Shown: positions 48,624 through 57,995, counted from the stretch's first letter. The stretch is DNA of 64,000 bases from Apoderus coryli (GCA_911728435.2 OU452206.1:372001-436000); one strand, 5' to 3'. The notes: generated by a model from the sequence alone, not told the origin. Numbers and translations: made by a program.

Positions 48624-48626
<3 letters not shown>
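47944..48626 (+). repeat. PLE-1 3' PLTR, array 2
   Basis: The terminal pseudo-LTR, with a hammerhead-like motif at 48528-48555. It ends at TTGAACATAT against (TA)n. Confidence 0.83.
48528..48555 (+). ncRNA. hammerhead-like motif in PLE-1 PLTR
   Basis: Same core and stem as 44970-44997. Confidence 0.53.

Positions 48627-48677
<51 letters not shown>
48627..48677. repeat. (TA)n microsatellite between PLE-1 and PLE-2
   Basis: About 25 TA units are the only sequence between two PLE insertions of different families. Confidence 0.95.
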
Positions 48678-48682
<5 letters not shown>

Positions 48683-48744
48683 CTTAGTGTCTTGGGTTGA
48701 TCAGCAAATATTTTTGATTAAAACTCTTTAACGTTATGCCAAGC

Positions 48745-48772
48745 TTTCGATATATTTTTATATCTTCCTCGG
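48745..48772 (-). ncRNA. hammerhead-like motif, PLE-2 left copy
   Basis: Minus strand: CCGAGGA, one A, stem GATATA/TATATC, GAAAG. The core carries C where U is usual, so activity is doubtful. Confidence 0.42.
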
Positions 48773-49066
48773 GGCTACAAATATAAAAGTAAGCTAAGTA
48801 TAAATATATATAAAATTTAAAAATATGTTTACCTTAGTATACGCGGTAAGTTTTACATTAGTAAAAATAATATAAATTGTAAATTAAAGAACATTATTAT
48901 ATAAATTTTTGTAAACTTTGCAAAATAATAATTAACATTTAACATTTTTGAGTTAATTGAATTTTTTTTTTTTTTTTTGACACTGACATGTTTATTCAAA
49001 AATATTTTGTTTAGTTAATTTGTGGTAAATTGTTTTTTAAGTGAAATGTCAAGTTTTTTAATTAGG

Positions 49067-51352
49067 TTAGAAAGTAGATTCAAAAGAAATATTACTGTCA
49101 TCATGGGTGTTATTATTAATAGTAAATAAATATGAATATATATTACTGATTTCATTAGAGTCTTTCTTTTTGTTTAACGTATTTTCGGTATTATACGTTT
49201 CAAACATTTCAATGAAAAGTCTTTTATTTTGATTTTGTTCACAGGCAAGGATTTTTACATTATTTAAGTCTGGAAAATGATTTGTATTGATACAATGTTC
49301 AGCCAATGCACAAGTTTTTTTGTTAAGTCGAATATCACTTTTATGTTGGGTAATTCTATCTTTAAAAACTCGGGAAGTTTGTCCGATATATACTTGGTTA
49401 CAGTCTGAACATGGTATATTATAAACTACGTTAGATTTTTTCAAAATGGAGTCTTGATCTTTAGTTTTTGTATATAAATTGTTAATCGTTTTTGATGACT
49501 TGCTGACAATTTTTAAATTTGGAAGATCTTTTTTTATAATTTTAGTTATTTTTGGGGTTATAAATTTTATATTTGGAAAAGAAATATAAGAAATTTCGTT
49601 GTTAATATTAGAATCATGATTGTTTCTAACTTGAACATTTGTATTCTGATTTTCTGGTGTATTATATAATAATTTTTGTAGTAGTTTTCGTGGATATGAA
49701 TTATCGAGTAGAATATTAAACAATTTTTTGTAGTTCTCTTCTTTGATTTGAGGATGACAAATTTTGTTAATTCTGTTTTTTAACCCTAATACCAAATTTA
49801 TTTTCATTTTTTGTGTGTGGTATGAATAATAATTTATGTATCTACCTGTATTAGTAGGTTTCCTATACCAATCTAAAATGATTTGGTTTTCTGGGTTTCT
49901 TAGTACTTTAGAATCTAAGAACGGTACAAATCTGTCTTTTTCTTCCTCAATTGTGAACTGAATTTTTTCGTGGTAACTATTAAAAATGTTTAATATTTCA
50001 GTATTATGATTAAAAGGTATTGCGCATATAATGTCGTCTACATATTTTTTTATAAAAGGTAGATTAAAAGAAAGTTGAGGAATACAAATATCCAAAAGAT
50101 CATCCATGATATATTGAGATACAATGGGTGATAATGTTGAACCCATTGGAACACCAAAAATTTGTTTGTAATAAATATTGTTAAATTGACAGTAAGTTGA
50201 ATCAAAAACAAAATTGACAATCTTAAGAAATTCTGTTTTTGGAATGTTTGTATTTTGTTTAATGTTATTCCATCTTTTTGAAATACTATTAATTACTAAT
50301 TGTTGTGGTATATTTGTAAAGAGTGAGACTACATCTAAACTAATAAGAACGTAATTTTCAGGTAGTAGTTTATCTTTTATAAAATGAGCAAAATCAAAAG
50401 AATCTTTTGTGAAATATATATTGTTAGGATCATAAGAAATCGTTAATATATCTGTTATTAATTGAGTAAGTTTACTGTTTGGAGCATTTATGGATGAAAT
50501 AATTGGTCTTAGTGATAGTGTTGGTTTATGAATTTTTGGTAAACCATAAAATTTTGGAGATGTTTGATTATAAATTGTTAATTTTTTTGCTGTATTGTTA
50601 TCAATGTACTTTTTTATTTTTAGATTTGAAACAATTTTATTTGCTTTTTGTTGAAAAGTAGAAGTTGGATCTGTTCTTAATATTTTATAATAGTTTTCAT
50701 TCGAGAAATGCTCGTTAGCCATTGTGTTGTACATTTCTTTTGTCATAATAACAGTAACATTGCCCTTGTCAGCCCTTGTGACAATTAGGTCTGGATGATT
50801 TATTAAAAATTTTTTGGTTTTTTGGAACATAACATCAATATAGTTGTATTTAATAGGTGTTTTATAAAAATTGGTAATGATATTTGTGAATTTTGCTCTA
50901 TAAATATTTTTGAGTTTATTAGGAACATTTTGTATAAGATTTTCTATATTAGAAAGTAAATATTTTAAAGAGACGTCTTTTTTGTTAGGTTCTAATGTAA
51001 ATTTATGTCCTAAAGCCAAAAAATTAATAATATCTTGTGGAATTTCAACGTTTGAAAGATTTTTTATCCAATTACTGTTAGTTTTTATTTGTTTAGATTT
51101 TTGTATGTGTTTCAATGTTTCAATTTTTTGTATATTTTTTAATTTAATTTTTTTGAAAAAATTTTCATTAATTTTATTTTGTTTGAATTTAAAATTTTGT
51201 AAAATGTTATTAGGTAAAGTATTTTCTAACAGTGTGTTTGTTTGGATTTGAAATCTTTCAAGGTTACGTAATGTTTTATGTGTAAATTGTAATTCTAAAT
51301 TTAAAATTTTATCTACTAACTTATCATTAAGTTGACATATTTTTTGTCCAGT
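49067..51352 (-). CDS. Penelope-like RT / GIY-YIG endonuclease (PLE-2, left copy, 5'-truncated)
   Basis: The frame is open from the palindrome centre to the stop, about 761 residues, with no ATG near its start. About 90 N-terminal residues present in PLE-1 are missing. RT motifs are present: ADKGN, FYGLPKIHKP, SLDVVSLF, a motif B reading VPMGSTLSP (TPMG in the other copy), and YVDD. The C-terminal GIY-YIG nuclease has V-V-Y-N-I-P-C-S-D-C, Y-I-G, FIEMFE and LNKKK. Four residues differ from the right copy. The family is clearly distinct from PLE-1 in sequence but collinear with it. Without a start codon or 5' PLTR it is probably not autonomous. Confidence 0.88.
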   Translation of the reverse strand, partial: TGQKICQLNDKLVDKILNLELQFTHKTLRNLERFQIQTNTLLENTLPNNILQNFKFKQNKINENFFKKIKLKNIQKIETLKHIQKSKQIKTNSNWIKNLSNVEIPQDIINFLALGHKFTLEPNKKDVSLKYLLSNIENLIQNVPNKLKNIYRAKFTNIITNFYKTPIKYNYIDVMFQKTKKFLINHPDLIVTRADKGNVTVIMTKEMYNTMANEHFSNENYYKILRTDPTSTFQQKANKIVSNLKIKKYIDNNTAKKLTIYNQTSPKFYGLPKIHKPTLSLRPIISSINAPNSKLTQLITDILTISYDPNNIYFTKDSFDFAHFIKDKLLPENYVLISLDVVSLFTNIPQQLVINSISKRWNNIKQNTNIPKTEFLKIVNFVFDSTYCQFNNIYYKQIFGVPMGSTLSPIVSQYIMDDLLDICIPQLSFNLPFIKKYVDDIICAIPFNHNTEILNIFNSYHEKIQFTIEEEKDRFVPFLDSKVLRNPENQIILDWYRKPTNTGRYINYYSYHTQKMKINLVLGLKNRINKICHPQIKEENYKKLFNILLDNSYPRKLLQKLLYNTPENQNTNVQVRNNHDSNINNEISYISFPNIKFITPKITKIIKKDLPNLKIVSKSSKTINNLYTKTKDQDSILKKSNVVYNIPCSDCNQVYIGQTSRVFKDRITQHKSDIRLNKKTCALAEHCINTNHFPDLNNVKILACEQNQNKRLFIEMFETYNTENTLNKKKDSNEISNIYSYLFTINNNTHDDSNISFESTF
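51338..51351. other. spacer at centre of the PLE-2 palindrome
   Basis: A 14-nt joint between inverted arms. It is coding sequence continuing the left copy beyond the point where the right copy begins, so the two copies are truncated at different positions. Confidence 0.85.
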
Positions 51353-53622
51353 GTCAACTTAATGATAAGTTAGTAGATAAAATTTTAAATTTAGAATTAC
51401 AATTTACACATAAAACATTACGTAACCTTGAAAGATTTCAAATCCAAACAAACACACTGTTAGAAAATACTTTACCTAATAACATTTTACAAAATTTTAA
51501 ATTCAAACAAAATAAAATTAATGAAAATTTTTTCAAAAAAATTAAATTAAAAAATATACAAAAAATTGAAACATTGAAACACATACAAAAATCTAAACAA
51601 ATAAAAACTAACAGTAATTGGATAAAAAATCTTTCAAACGTTGAAATTCCACAAGATATTATTAATTTTTTGGCTTTAGGACATAAATTTACATTAGAAC
51701 CTAACAAAAAAGACGTCTCTTTAAAATATTTACTTTCTAATATAGAAAATCTTATACAAAATGTTCCTAATAAACTCAAAAATATTTATAGAGCAAAATT
51801 CACAAATATCATTACCAATTTTTATAAAACACCTATTAAATACAACTATATTGATGTTATGTTCCAAAAAACCAAAAAATTTTTAATAAATCATCCAGAC
51901 CTAATTGTCACAAGGGCTGACAAGGGCAATGTTACTGTTATTATGACAAAAGAAATGTACAACACAATGGCTAACGAGCATTTGTCGAATGAAAACTATT
52001 ATAAAATATTAAGAACAGATCCAACTTCTACTTTTCAACAAAAAGCAAATAAAATTGTTTCAAATCTAAAAATAAAAAAGTACATTGATAACAATACAGC
52101 AAAAAAATTAACAATTTATAATCAAACATCTCCAAAATTTTATGGTTTACCAAAAATTCATAAACCAACACTATCACTAAGACCAATTATTTCATCCATA
52201 AATGCTCCAAACAGTAAACTTACTCAATTAATAACAGATATATTAACGATTTCTTATGATCCTAACAATATATATTTCACAAAAGATTCTTTTGATTTTG
52301 CTCATTTTATAAAAGATAAACTACTACCTGAAAATTACGTTCTTATTAGTTTAGATGTAGTCTCACTCTTTACAAATATACCACAACAATTAGTAATTAA
52401 TAGTATTTCAAAAAGATGGAATAACATTAAACAAAATACAAACATTCCAAAAACAGAATTTCTTAAGATTGTCAATTTTGTTTTTGATTCAACTTACTGT
52501 CAATTTAACAATATTTATTACAAACAAATTTTTGGTACTCCAATGGGTTCAACATTATCACCCATTGTATCTCAATATATCATGGATGATCTTTTGGATA
52601 TTTGTATTCCTCAACTTTCTTTTAATCTACCTTTTATAAAAAAATATGTAGACGACATTATATGCGCAATACCTTTTAATCATAATACTGAAATATTAAA
52701 CATTTTTAATAGTTACCACGAAAAAATTCAGTTCACAATTGAGGAAGAAAAAGACAGATTTGTACCGTTCTTAGATACTAAAGTACTAAGAAACCCAGAA
52801 AACCAAATCATTTTAGATTGGTATAGGAAACCTACTAATACAGGTAGATACATAAATTATTATTCATACCACACACAAAAAATGAAAATAAATTTGGTAT
52901 TAGGGTTAAAAAACAGAATTAACAAAATTTGTCATCCTCAATTCAAAGAAGAGAACTACAAAAAATTGTTTAATATTCTACTTGATAATTCATATCCACG
53001 AAAACTACTACAAAAATTATTATATAATACACCAGAAAATCAGAATACAAATGTTCAAGTTAGAAACAATCATGATTCTAATATTAACAACGAAATTTCT
53101 TATATTTCTTTTCCAAATATAAAATTTATAACCCCAAAAATAACTAAAATTATAAAAAAAGATCTTCCAAATTTAAAAATTGTCAGCAAGTCATCAAAAA
53201 CGATTAACAATTTATATACAAAAACTAAAGATCAAGACTCCATTTTGAAAAAATCTAACGTAGTTTATAATATACCATGTTCAGACTGTAACCAAGTATA
53301 TATCGGACAAACTTCCCGAGTTTTTAAAGATAGAATTACCCAACATAAAAGTGATATTCGACTTAACAAAAAAACTTGTGCATTGGCTGAACATTGTATC
53401 AATACAAATCATTTTCCAGACTTAAATAATGTAAAAATCCTTGCCTGTGAACAAAATCAAAATAAAAGACTTTTCATTGAAATGTTTGAAACGTATAATA
53501 CCGAAAATACGTTAAACAAAAAGAAAGACTCTAATGAAATCAGTAATATATATTCATATTTATTTACTATTAATAATAACACCCATGATGACAGTAATAT
53601 TTCTTTTGAATCTACTTTCTAA
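51352..53622 (+). CDS. Penelope-like RT / GIY-YIG endonuclease (PLE-2, right copy, 5'-truncated)
   Basis: Open from the palindrome joint to the stop, about 756 residues, without an upstream ATG. The conserved TPMGSTLSP motif B and YVDD are intact, and the C-terminal GIY-YIG domain is complete. The downstream sequence to 54015 is the element's 3' region with a hammerhead-like motif. A single 5'-truncated insertion event is the simplest explanation for the missing N terminus. Confidence 0.88.
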   Translation, partial: CQLNDKLVDKILNLELQFTHKTLRNLERFQIQTNTLLENTLPNNILQNFKFKQNKINENFFKKIKLKNIQKIETLKHIQKSKQIKTNSNWIKNLSNVEIPQDIINFLALGHKFTLEPNKKDVSLKYLLSNIENLIQNVPNKLKNIYRAKFTNIITNFYKTPIKYNYIDVMFQKTKKFLINHPDLIVTRADKGNVTVIMTKEMYNTMANEHLSNENYYKILRTDPTSTFQQKANKIVSNLKIKKYIDNNTAKKLTIYNQTSPKFYGLPKIHKPTLSLRPIISSINAPNSKLTQLITDILTISYDPNNIYFTKDSFDFAHFIKDKLLPENYVLISLDVVSLFTNIPQQLVINSISKRWNNIKQNTNIPKTEFLKIVNFVFDSTYCQFNNIYYKQIFGTPMGSTLSPIVSQYIMDDLLDICIPQLSFNLPFIKKYVDDIICAIPFNHNTEILNIFNSYHEKIQFTIEEEKDRFVPFLDTKVLRNPENQIILDWYRKPTNTGRYINYYSYHTQKMKINLVLGLKNRINKICHPQFKEENYKKLFNILLDNSYPRKLLQKLLYNTPENQNTNVQVRNNHDSNINNEISYISFPNIKFITPKITKIIKKDLPNLKIVSKSSKTINNLYTKTKDQDSILKKSNVVYNIPCSDCNQVYIGQTSRVFKDRITQHKSDIRLNKKTCALAEHCINTNHFPDLNNVKILACEQNQNKRLFIEMFETYNTENTLNKKKDSNEISNIYSYLFTINNNTHDDSNISFESTF

Positions 53623-53921
53623 CCTAATTAAAAAACTTGACATTTCACTTAAAAAACAATTTACCACAAATTAACTAAACAAAATATTTTTGAATAAACA
53701 TGTCAGGGTCAATCAAAAAAAAAAAAAAAAAATTCAATTAACTCAAAAATGTTAAATGTTAATTATTATTTTGCAAAGTTTACAAAAATTTATATAATAA
53801 TGTTCTTTAATTTACAATTTATATTATTTTTACTAATGTAAAACTTACCGCGTATACTAAGGTAAACATATTTTTAAATTTTATATATATTTATACTTAG
53901 CTTACTTTTATATTTGTAGCC

Positions 53922-53949
53922 CCGAGGAAGATATAAAAATATATCGAAA
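53922..53949 (+). ncRNA. hammerhead-like motif, PLE-2 right copy
   Basis: CCGAGGA (53922-53928), A, GATATA (53930-53935) pairing TATATC (53940-53945), GAAA. Its stem covaries with that of PLE-1. Confidence 0.42.
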
Positions 53950-54015
53950 GCTTGGCATAACGTAAAAGAGTTTTAATCAAAAATATTTGCTGATCAACCC
54001 AAGACACTAAGTTAT

Positions 54016-54384
54016 CTATTAACTAGTCAGCAAAGACTACCACTCAACTTATATATATATAATATCTATAACAAATCTCTATTTACATTTTGTTTTAAAT
54101 ATATAGTTGTTCACTGCTATCCCTTACAGGCTATTTTCCTAATCTTGATTTCAAAATTCAGCTACCACTAATATACCAAAGAGGCATAAGATTAGGTGGC
54201 GCTACCGGCTAAAATACAGATCCATAATATTATATTTTACTCATGACCCTCTCCGAGCAATAAGATAGCTAGCGGGACTTTGGCCCGATGTATTAGTGGT
54301 GTGCCTGACTTCCAGTGGAACAACTTCCCCATATACCTTCTTTATTATTGGCCACCTCACTATTAGTGTAGCTTTGTCCACACC
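54016..54384. other. spacer between PLE-2 and the Gypsy remnant
   Basis: Unique AT-rich sequence with a short TA tract (54049-54060) and a GGTGGCGCTACC-like string at about 54196. No gene recognised. Confidence 0.4.
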
Positions 54385-55075
54385 CTATCGATATTTTATT
54401 GTATATCGACGGGGATCGTGGCAACCTGCACCAAAATTGCTTGCATCGCAGGTAAGTATCAATGGTAACGATGGATCGTAATGTACAAGCGTGTCTGAAG
54501 AGGTAAGTATGGATTTCAGCTGTCTAAAAAGCTTTTCATCTTGTTCACTCCATTCAAAATCAACGCCCTTCTTCAAATAGTTATACAACGGTGCACATTT
54601 GATATGTAAATTGTCAATGAATCTTCCGTAATATGTTATAGAGCCTAAGAAAGATCTTAGCTCGGAGACATGAGTAGGCCTTGGCATATTCTTGATTGCA
54701 GTTATATGATCATCTGTTGGGTGAAGACCCTCGGCATCAATATAGTGTCCCAAAAATGTAACAGACTTTGTTAGTAGTTTACATTTTGATTTTTGTGTTT
54801 TAATACCAAATCTGTTCAGTCTACCGTTTGATATGCAATTCTTTACTGTAACAAGAATATCGTCCAAATAGCAAACTGTTCCCTCAATATCGGATAGAAT
54901 CTGATCCATGGTTTTCTGGAACAGAGATGGAGCAAAATTTACCCCAAACGGTAACCTCTTATATTGAAAATATCCTTTATGTGTAGATATTACTAGATAT
55001 TTTCTGGAGTCAGGATGAACTGGAAGTTGCAGATAAGCATCTTTTAGATCTATATTAGAAAAATATTTTCCCCAC
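54385..55075 (-). pseudogene. Gypsy pol: RT (motifs A, C) and start of RNase H
   Basis: The minus-strand frame resumes at about 55075 after a frameshift, with N-I-D-L-K-D-A-Y-L-Q-L (RT motif A), L-P-F-G-V, and YLDD in the catalytic box (about 54860). Then follow F-L-G-H and L-R-S-F-L-G-S-I-T-Y-Y-G-R-F connection-type blocks and the RNase H start T-C-D-A-S-N-F-G-A-G. Beyond that the sequence no longer matches the family and soon reaches a stop. Confidence 0.85.
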
Positions 55076-56485
55076 TTAGCTTTGACATAATGTCGTCGAA
55101 TCGTGGCAACGGATAATCATTTTTCACCACATGTGGGTTTATCGTTACAGAAAAATCTCCACTGATTCTAATGCTGCCGTTAGATTTTAGCACTAGAACA
55201 ATAGGTGTAGACCACTCTATAGGTGTTACGGATGGGTTTACATGTTCAAGAACACCTTCGTCAACAAGACGCTTCAGTTCTCCTGCTACCTGTTCTTGTA
55301 GCGCGATAGGTACTGGTCTTGGTCTAAAGGTTTTAGATACGACATTTTCCTTCATATGAATACGTACCATATGTCCAGAGATTGCACCTATATGACCATC
55401 AAAAAGTTCCTTGTAGATGTCGAGAAGTTTAGCTACTTCTTGGACGGTTACATCTGACCCGTTAGTGGTTGCAACTTCATGCATCGATTCCTGTTGTTTA
55501 CGTGTTTTCGTGTTACTTGAAGGTTGTTCACTCTTGTTTGCATGTGTTGTTTTGTTTGCTTTACTTGTTGTGCTACGTTCACGTGATGTGAGTTGACACA
55601 GTCGAGAACCAGGTGGAAAATCTAGTCCAAATTTTATGCACCAGTCTAGACCAAATAAAGGTATATCATTTCTCTTTGTTACATATATAGGTAATTTCAT
55701 ATTTTTCTTAAAAGCGTTAACACTGACATGTGCTATGCCTAACGTTTCAATTTCCACATCTGTGTAAGCTATTAAGTTGTTCGTTGGTGTTAGAGGCGGT
55801 TTTCCCAATAATTTCCACAATTTTCTACCTACTACGGAATGTGCTGCACCAGGGTCATACAGCATCTCTGTTTCGATGTTGTTAATGTTCGTTTTTAACA
55901 TAATCTTGTTAGCTGATTGTATATTTCGTACGTTCGATGTGTTGGTTGAACTGCAACTGCCGTCCTCATCTGATTTGGCATTATTTTCTTCGCGGACGCA
56001 ACGTGTACTATTTGTTCGTTGTTTATTTGCGATGCGGGCTTTACCTTTTGAGATACAAACTACTGCGAAATGATTTAACAACCCACACGCCGCGCACTTT
56101 CGACCCTTCGCTGGACAATATTCTTTGTTCGCATGACGTTTATTACCGCACGGCAGACAATCGCTGCCTGCCTCTAAATTTAGACGTTTTTGTTCGTTAT
56201 TATTATTGTAAGAACGCGTGTTTGTTTTTGACGACCGTTGGATGTCTCTGTTTTTAACTCTATTCGTTATTTTATCACTTTTGTTAAAGGATAGCGCTGC
56301 TAGTCGCCGTGACTGTAATGTAGCTTGCTCTAACATCAACGCAGACGCTTCCACCATCTCCAAAGTTACATTAGAGTCGGGATGTGCTCTAATAAGTTCT
56401 TGTTGCCACACAGAATTATTTATCCCGATTACCAGTTGGTCACGTAAACGTTCGTTTAAGCTCGCACCAAAATCACAGTTTCATC
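55050..56485 (-). pseudogene. Gypsy gag C-terminus, zinc knuckles, protease and RT N-terminus
   Basis: An open minus-strand frame. Two Cys/His knuckles (CX2CX4HX5C, then CX2CX4HX4C, about 56060-56170) mark nucleocapsid. The protease active site reads D-P-G-A (about 55850), with Pro where Thr or Ser is usual. An RT start of Gypsy type follows (L-K-R-L-V-D-E-G-V-L and T-P-I-V-L-V at about 55190-55290). A frameshift near 55055-55075 ends it just before RT motif A. Upstream it continues from gag in another frame. Confidence 0.85.
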
Positions 56486-56818
56486 ATCTGTACTGGTACG
56501 TAACGCGAAAGCTACACGTTCCGAAAGTATGTACGTCTTTTTACCATAGTATCTGTTTAACACACTTAAAATTTCATCAAAAGTTTTTGTTGTAACATTT
56601 TGTGGCTTAAAATGATCTACTAAAATCTTAAAAGGTTCTGTACCTACCTTACTAAGAAGTAGGTTTCGTTTCTTGGTTATATTGTCGCCTGTATCCAGTC
56701 CATGGATTTGTATTTCCATCTGGAATCTTTGTATGTAATACTCCCATTCCTCTTTATCAGGTGAAAATCTCTCAAATTGAAAGTACTTCACATAATCGTT
56801 GTTCGATTCCTGTGCCAT
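56456..56818 (-). pseudogene. Gypsy gag N-terminus
   Basis: Starts at a true ATG (56818) 160 bp after the primer-binding site. Blocks such as W-E-Y-Y-I-Q-R-F and K-R-N-L-L-L-S-K-V-G resemble the capsid region of insect Gypsy elements. A frameshift at about 56470-56490 separates it from the downstream gag frame. Confidence 0.78.
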
Positions 56819-56980
56819 TTTAGGTTAGTTACTAACTAATTTACACTTTCAATTGTTTATTGTCCACTTAATTGTTTTAAGTAGTTCACGATAGAATAAT
56901 GTTTATAGTTCACTAACTGTTAAGATTCACTTATTTGTTATAAGTTTACAATGTTCTTTTTTTATGCAAAACAAAACCAA

Positions 56981-56997
56981 TCCCTCTTTCGTCGCCA
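56981..56997 (-). other. retrotransposon primer-binding site (Ser-tRNA-like)
   Basis: The minus strand reads TGGCGACGAAAGAGGGA just downstream of the expected LTR end. TGG plus CGACGA fits the 3' end of insect tRNA-Ser(GCT); the last part matches less well. Confidence 0.6.
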
Positions 56998-57003
56998 GAT
57001 TTA

Positions 57004-57360
57004 TGTCGTATAACCGGGTGTTGTTGGGTTACCGAGTGGGAAGGGTTCTCGGTTGCATAAATGAACGATCGACGGTATCATTGAACACTTTTAATAAACA
57101 CAAGGAATAGTTATAATAACCTAAATCTACTAATTATTAAAGTAAGGATCATACAACATAAATGTAACATAACATGAGCTAATATAAGTGCGCCAAAACT
57201 AGTTTTTCTCTAACCTCCCTTATATGTCACTCTCAGTAGAACGCGCTTTGTTTTCTTCTGTTTACATAGAATCCGCGCGTTAGTAGAGATGAAAGCTAAA
57301 GATACTACAGGTAATATACCAAAAGCATTACAAACGAAAAAACACTTGGGTTGGTAATGG
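57004..57360 (-). other. probable Gypsy 5' LTR region
   Basis: The sequence upstream of the primer-binding site must contain the 5' LTR. No second copy exists in the window for comparison, so its ends are undefined. No gene seen. Confidence 0.4.
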
Positions 57361-57369
57361 AGTGCGGTA

Positions 57370-57995
57370 CAAAGGATTATACAGGGTGTTTCATAATATA
57401 TGCGCAGGACTTCAGGATGTGAGAGCACGTCCAAAAATATGGAAAAGTCTCTATTAACTAACCCTCTAAAATGCACCATTTTCGAGAGAAATTGAAAAAA
57501 AAACCGGAACCGGAACCGTTTATCGTACAGAAAACAGCTTTTTAAGCATTTTCTACTCATAATAAGCTATGTTTTGTGCAAGAATGTTTTTCATTAATTC
57601 ATAATTGGTGAAGATTTTGAAGGAGTAGTGGGTGTTTTTCTCCTCAATTTCTACGCCACTGGAAAAAGTACGGTTTTAAAATAACCGCCAATATTTTCTA
57701 CACAAAAAAGGTACTCTTGGTCATAAGCTCTAAAGTTTTCGTGCAAAATCACCTGTTGAAAATTTGTTGAAATAAATTTAACTTTTTCTACTAATTAAAC
57801 GTTATCTTCATAATTGGAAAATTTAAAAAAATTGAAGACCTTTCTTCAGCTTATCCTTATAAAACAGTTGTTTTGTTTTATTTCTCCAAGCCGTAAAAAT
57901 AGTCGAAGAAATTTATTAAACGTTGAAAATGTCCGCCGTTAGCTTCAACGCACGCAGCATTAATTTTGCAATTATGAAGTTAGTTTGGTTTTGTT
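57370..57995 (-). pseudogene. decayed IS630/Tc1-mariner-type transposon
   Basis: A terminal ACAGGGTGTTTCAT at about 57382 matches ends common in insect IS630-type elements. On the minus strand at about 57930-57965 a short reading A-C-V-E-A-N-G-G-H-F-Q resembles the C-terminal tail of such transposases. The remainder is AT-rich and disrupted. Confidence 0.5.

Larger units (their letters stand above)
43338..48626. mobile_element. PLE-1 array 2: inverted PLTR + truncated tail + full copy
   Basis: In order: a minus-strand PLTR (43338-44034), a plus-strand 3' tail starting inside the last codons of the ORF (44035-44390), a shared plus-strand PLTR (about 44391-45107), a full ORF, a 3' tail and a PLTR ending at 48626. 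The inverted joint at 44034 has a 3-4 bp CGG/CCGG overlap. Both outer ends are PLE 3' ends abutting (TA)n, with the 38-nt extension only on the left, exactly as in array 1. All PLTRs here share an insertion absent from array 1. Confidence 0.9.
48677..54015. mobile_element. PLE-2 head-to-head pair
   Basis: Two 5'-truncated copies of a second Penelope family, minus at 48677-51337 and plus at 51352-54015, joined through a 14-nt spacer (51338-51351). Both outer ends are element 3' ends with a hammerhead-like motif. The left end abuts (TA)n; on the right, a 34-bp stretch separates it from a short TA tract at 54049. The arms differ by a handful of substitutions. Confidence 0.9.
54385..57003 (-). 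mobile_element. Ty3/Gypsy LTR retrotransposon, 3'-truncated
   Basis: On the minus strand: a primer-binding site (56981-56997), gag, zinc knuckles, aspartic protease, RT, and the start of RNase H. Similarity ends at about 54425; the rest of RNase H, integrase and the 3' LTR are absent. The 5' LTR must lie just right of about 57003, but I could not fix its outer edge without the second LTR. Two frameshifts disrupt gag-pol. Confidence 0.85.
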
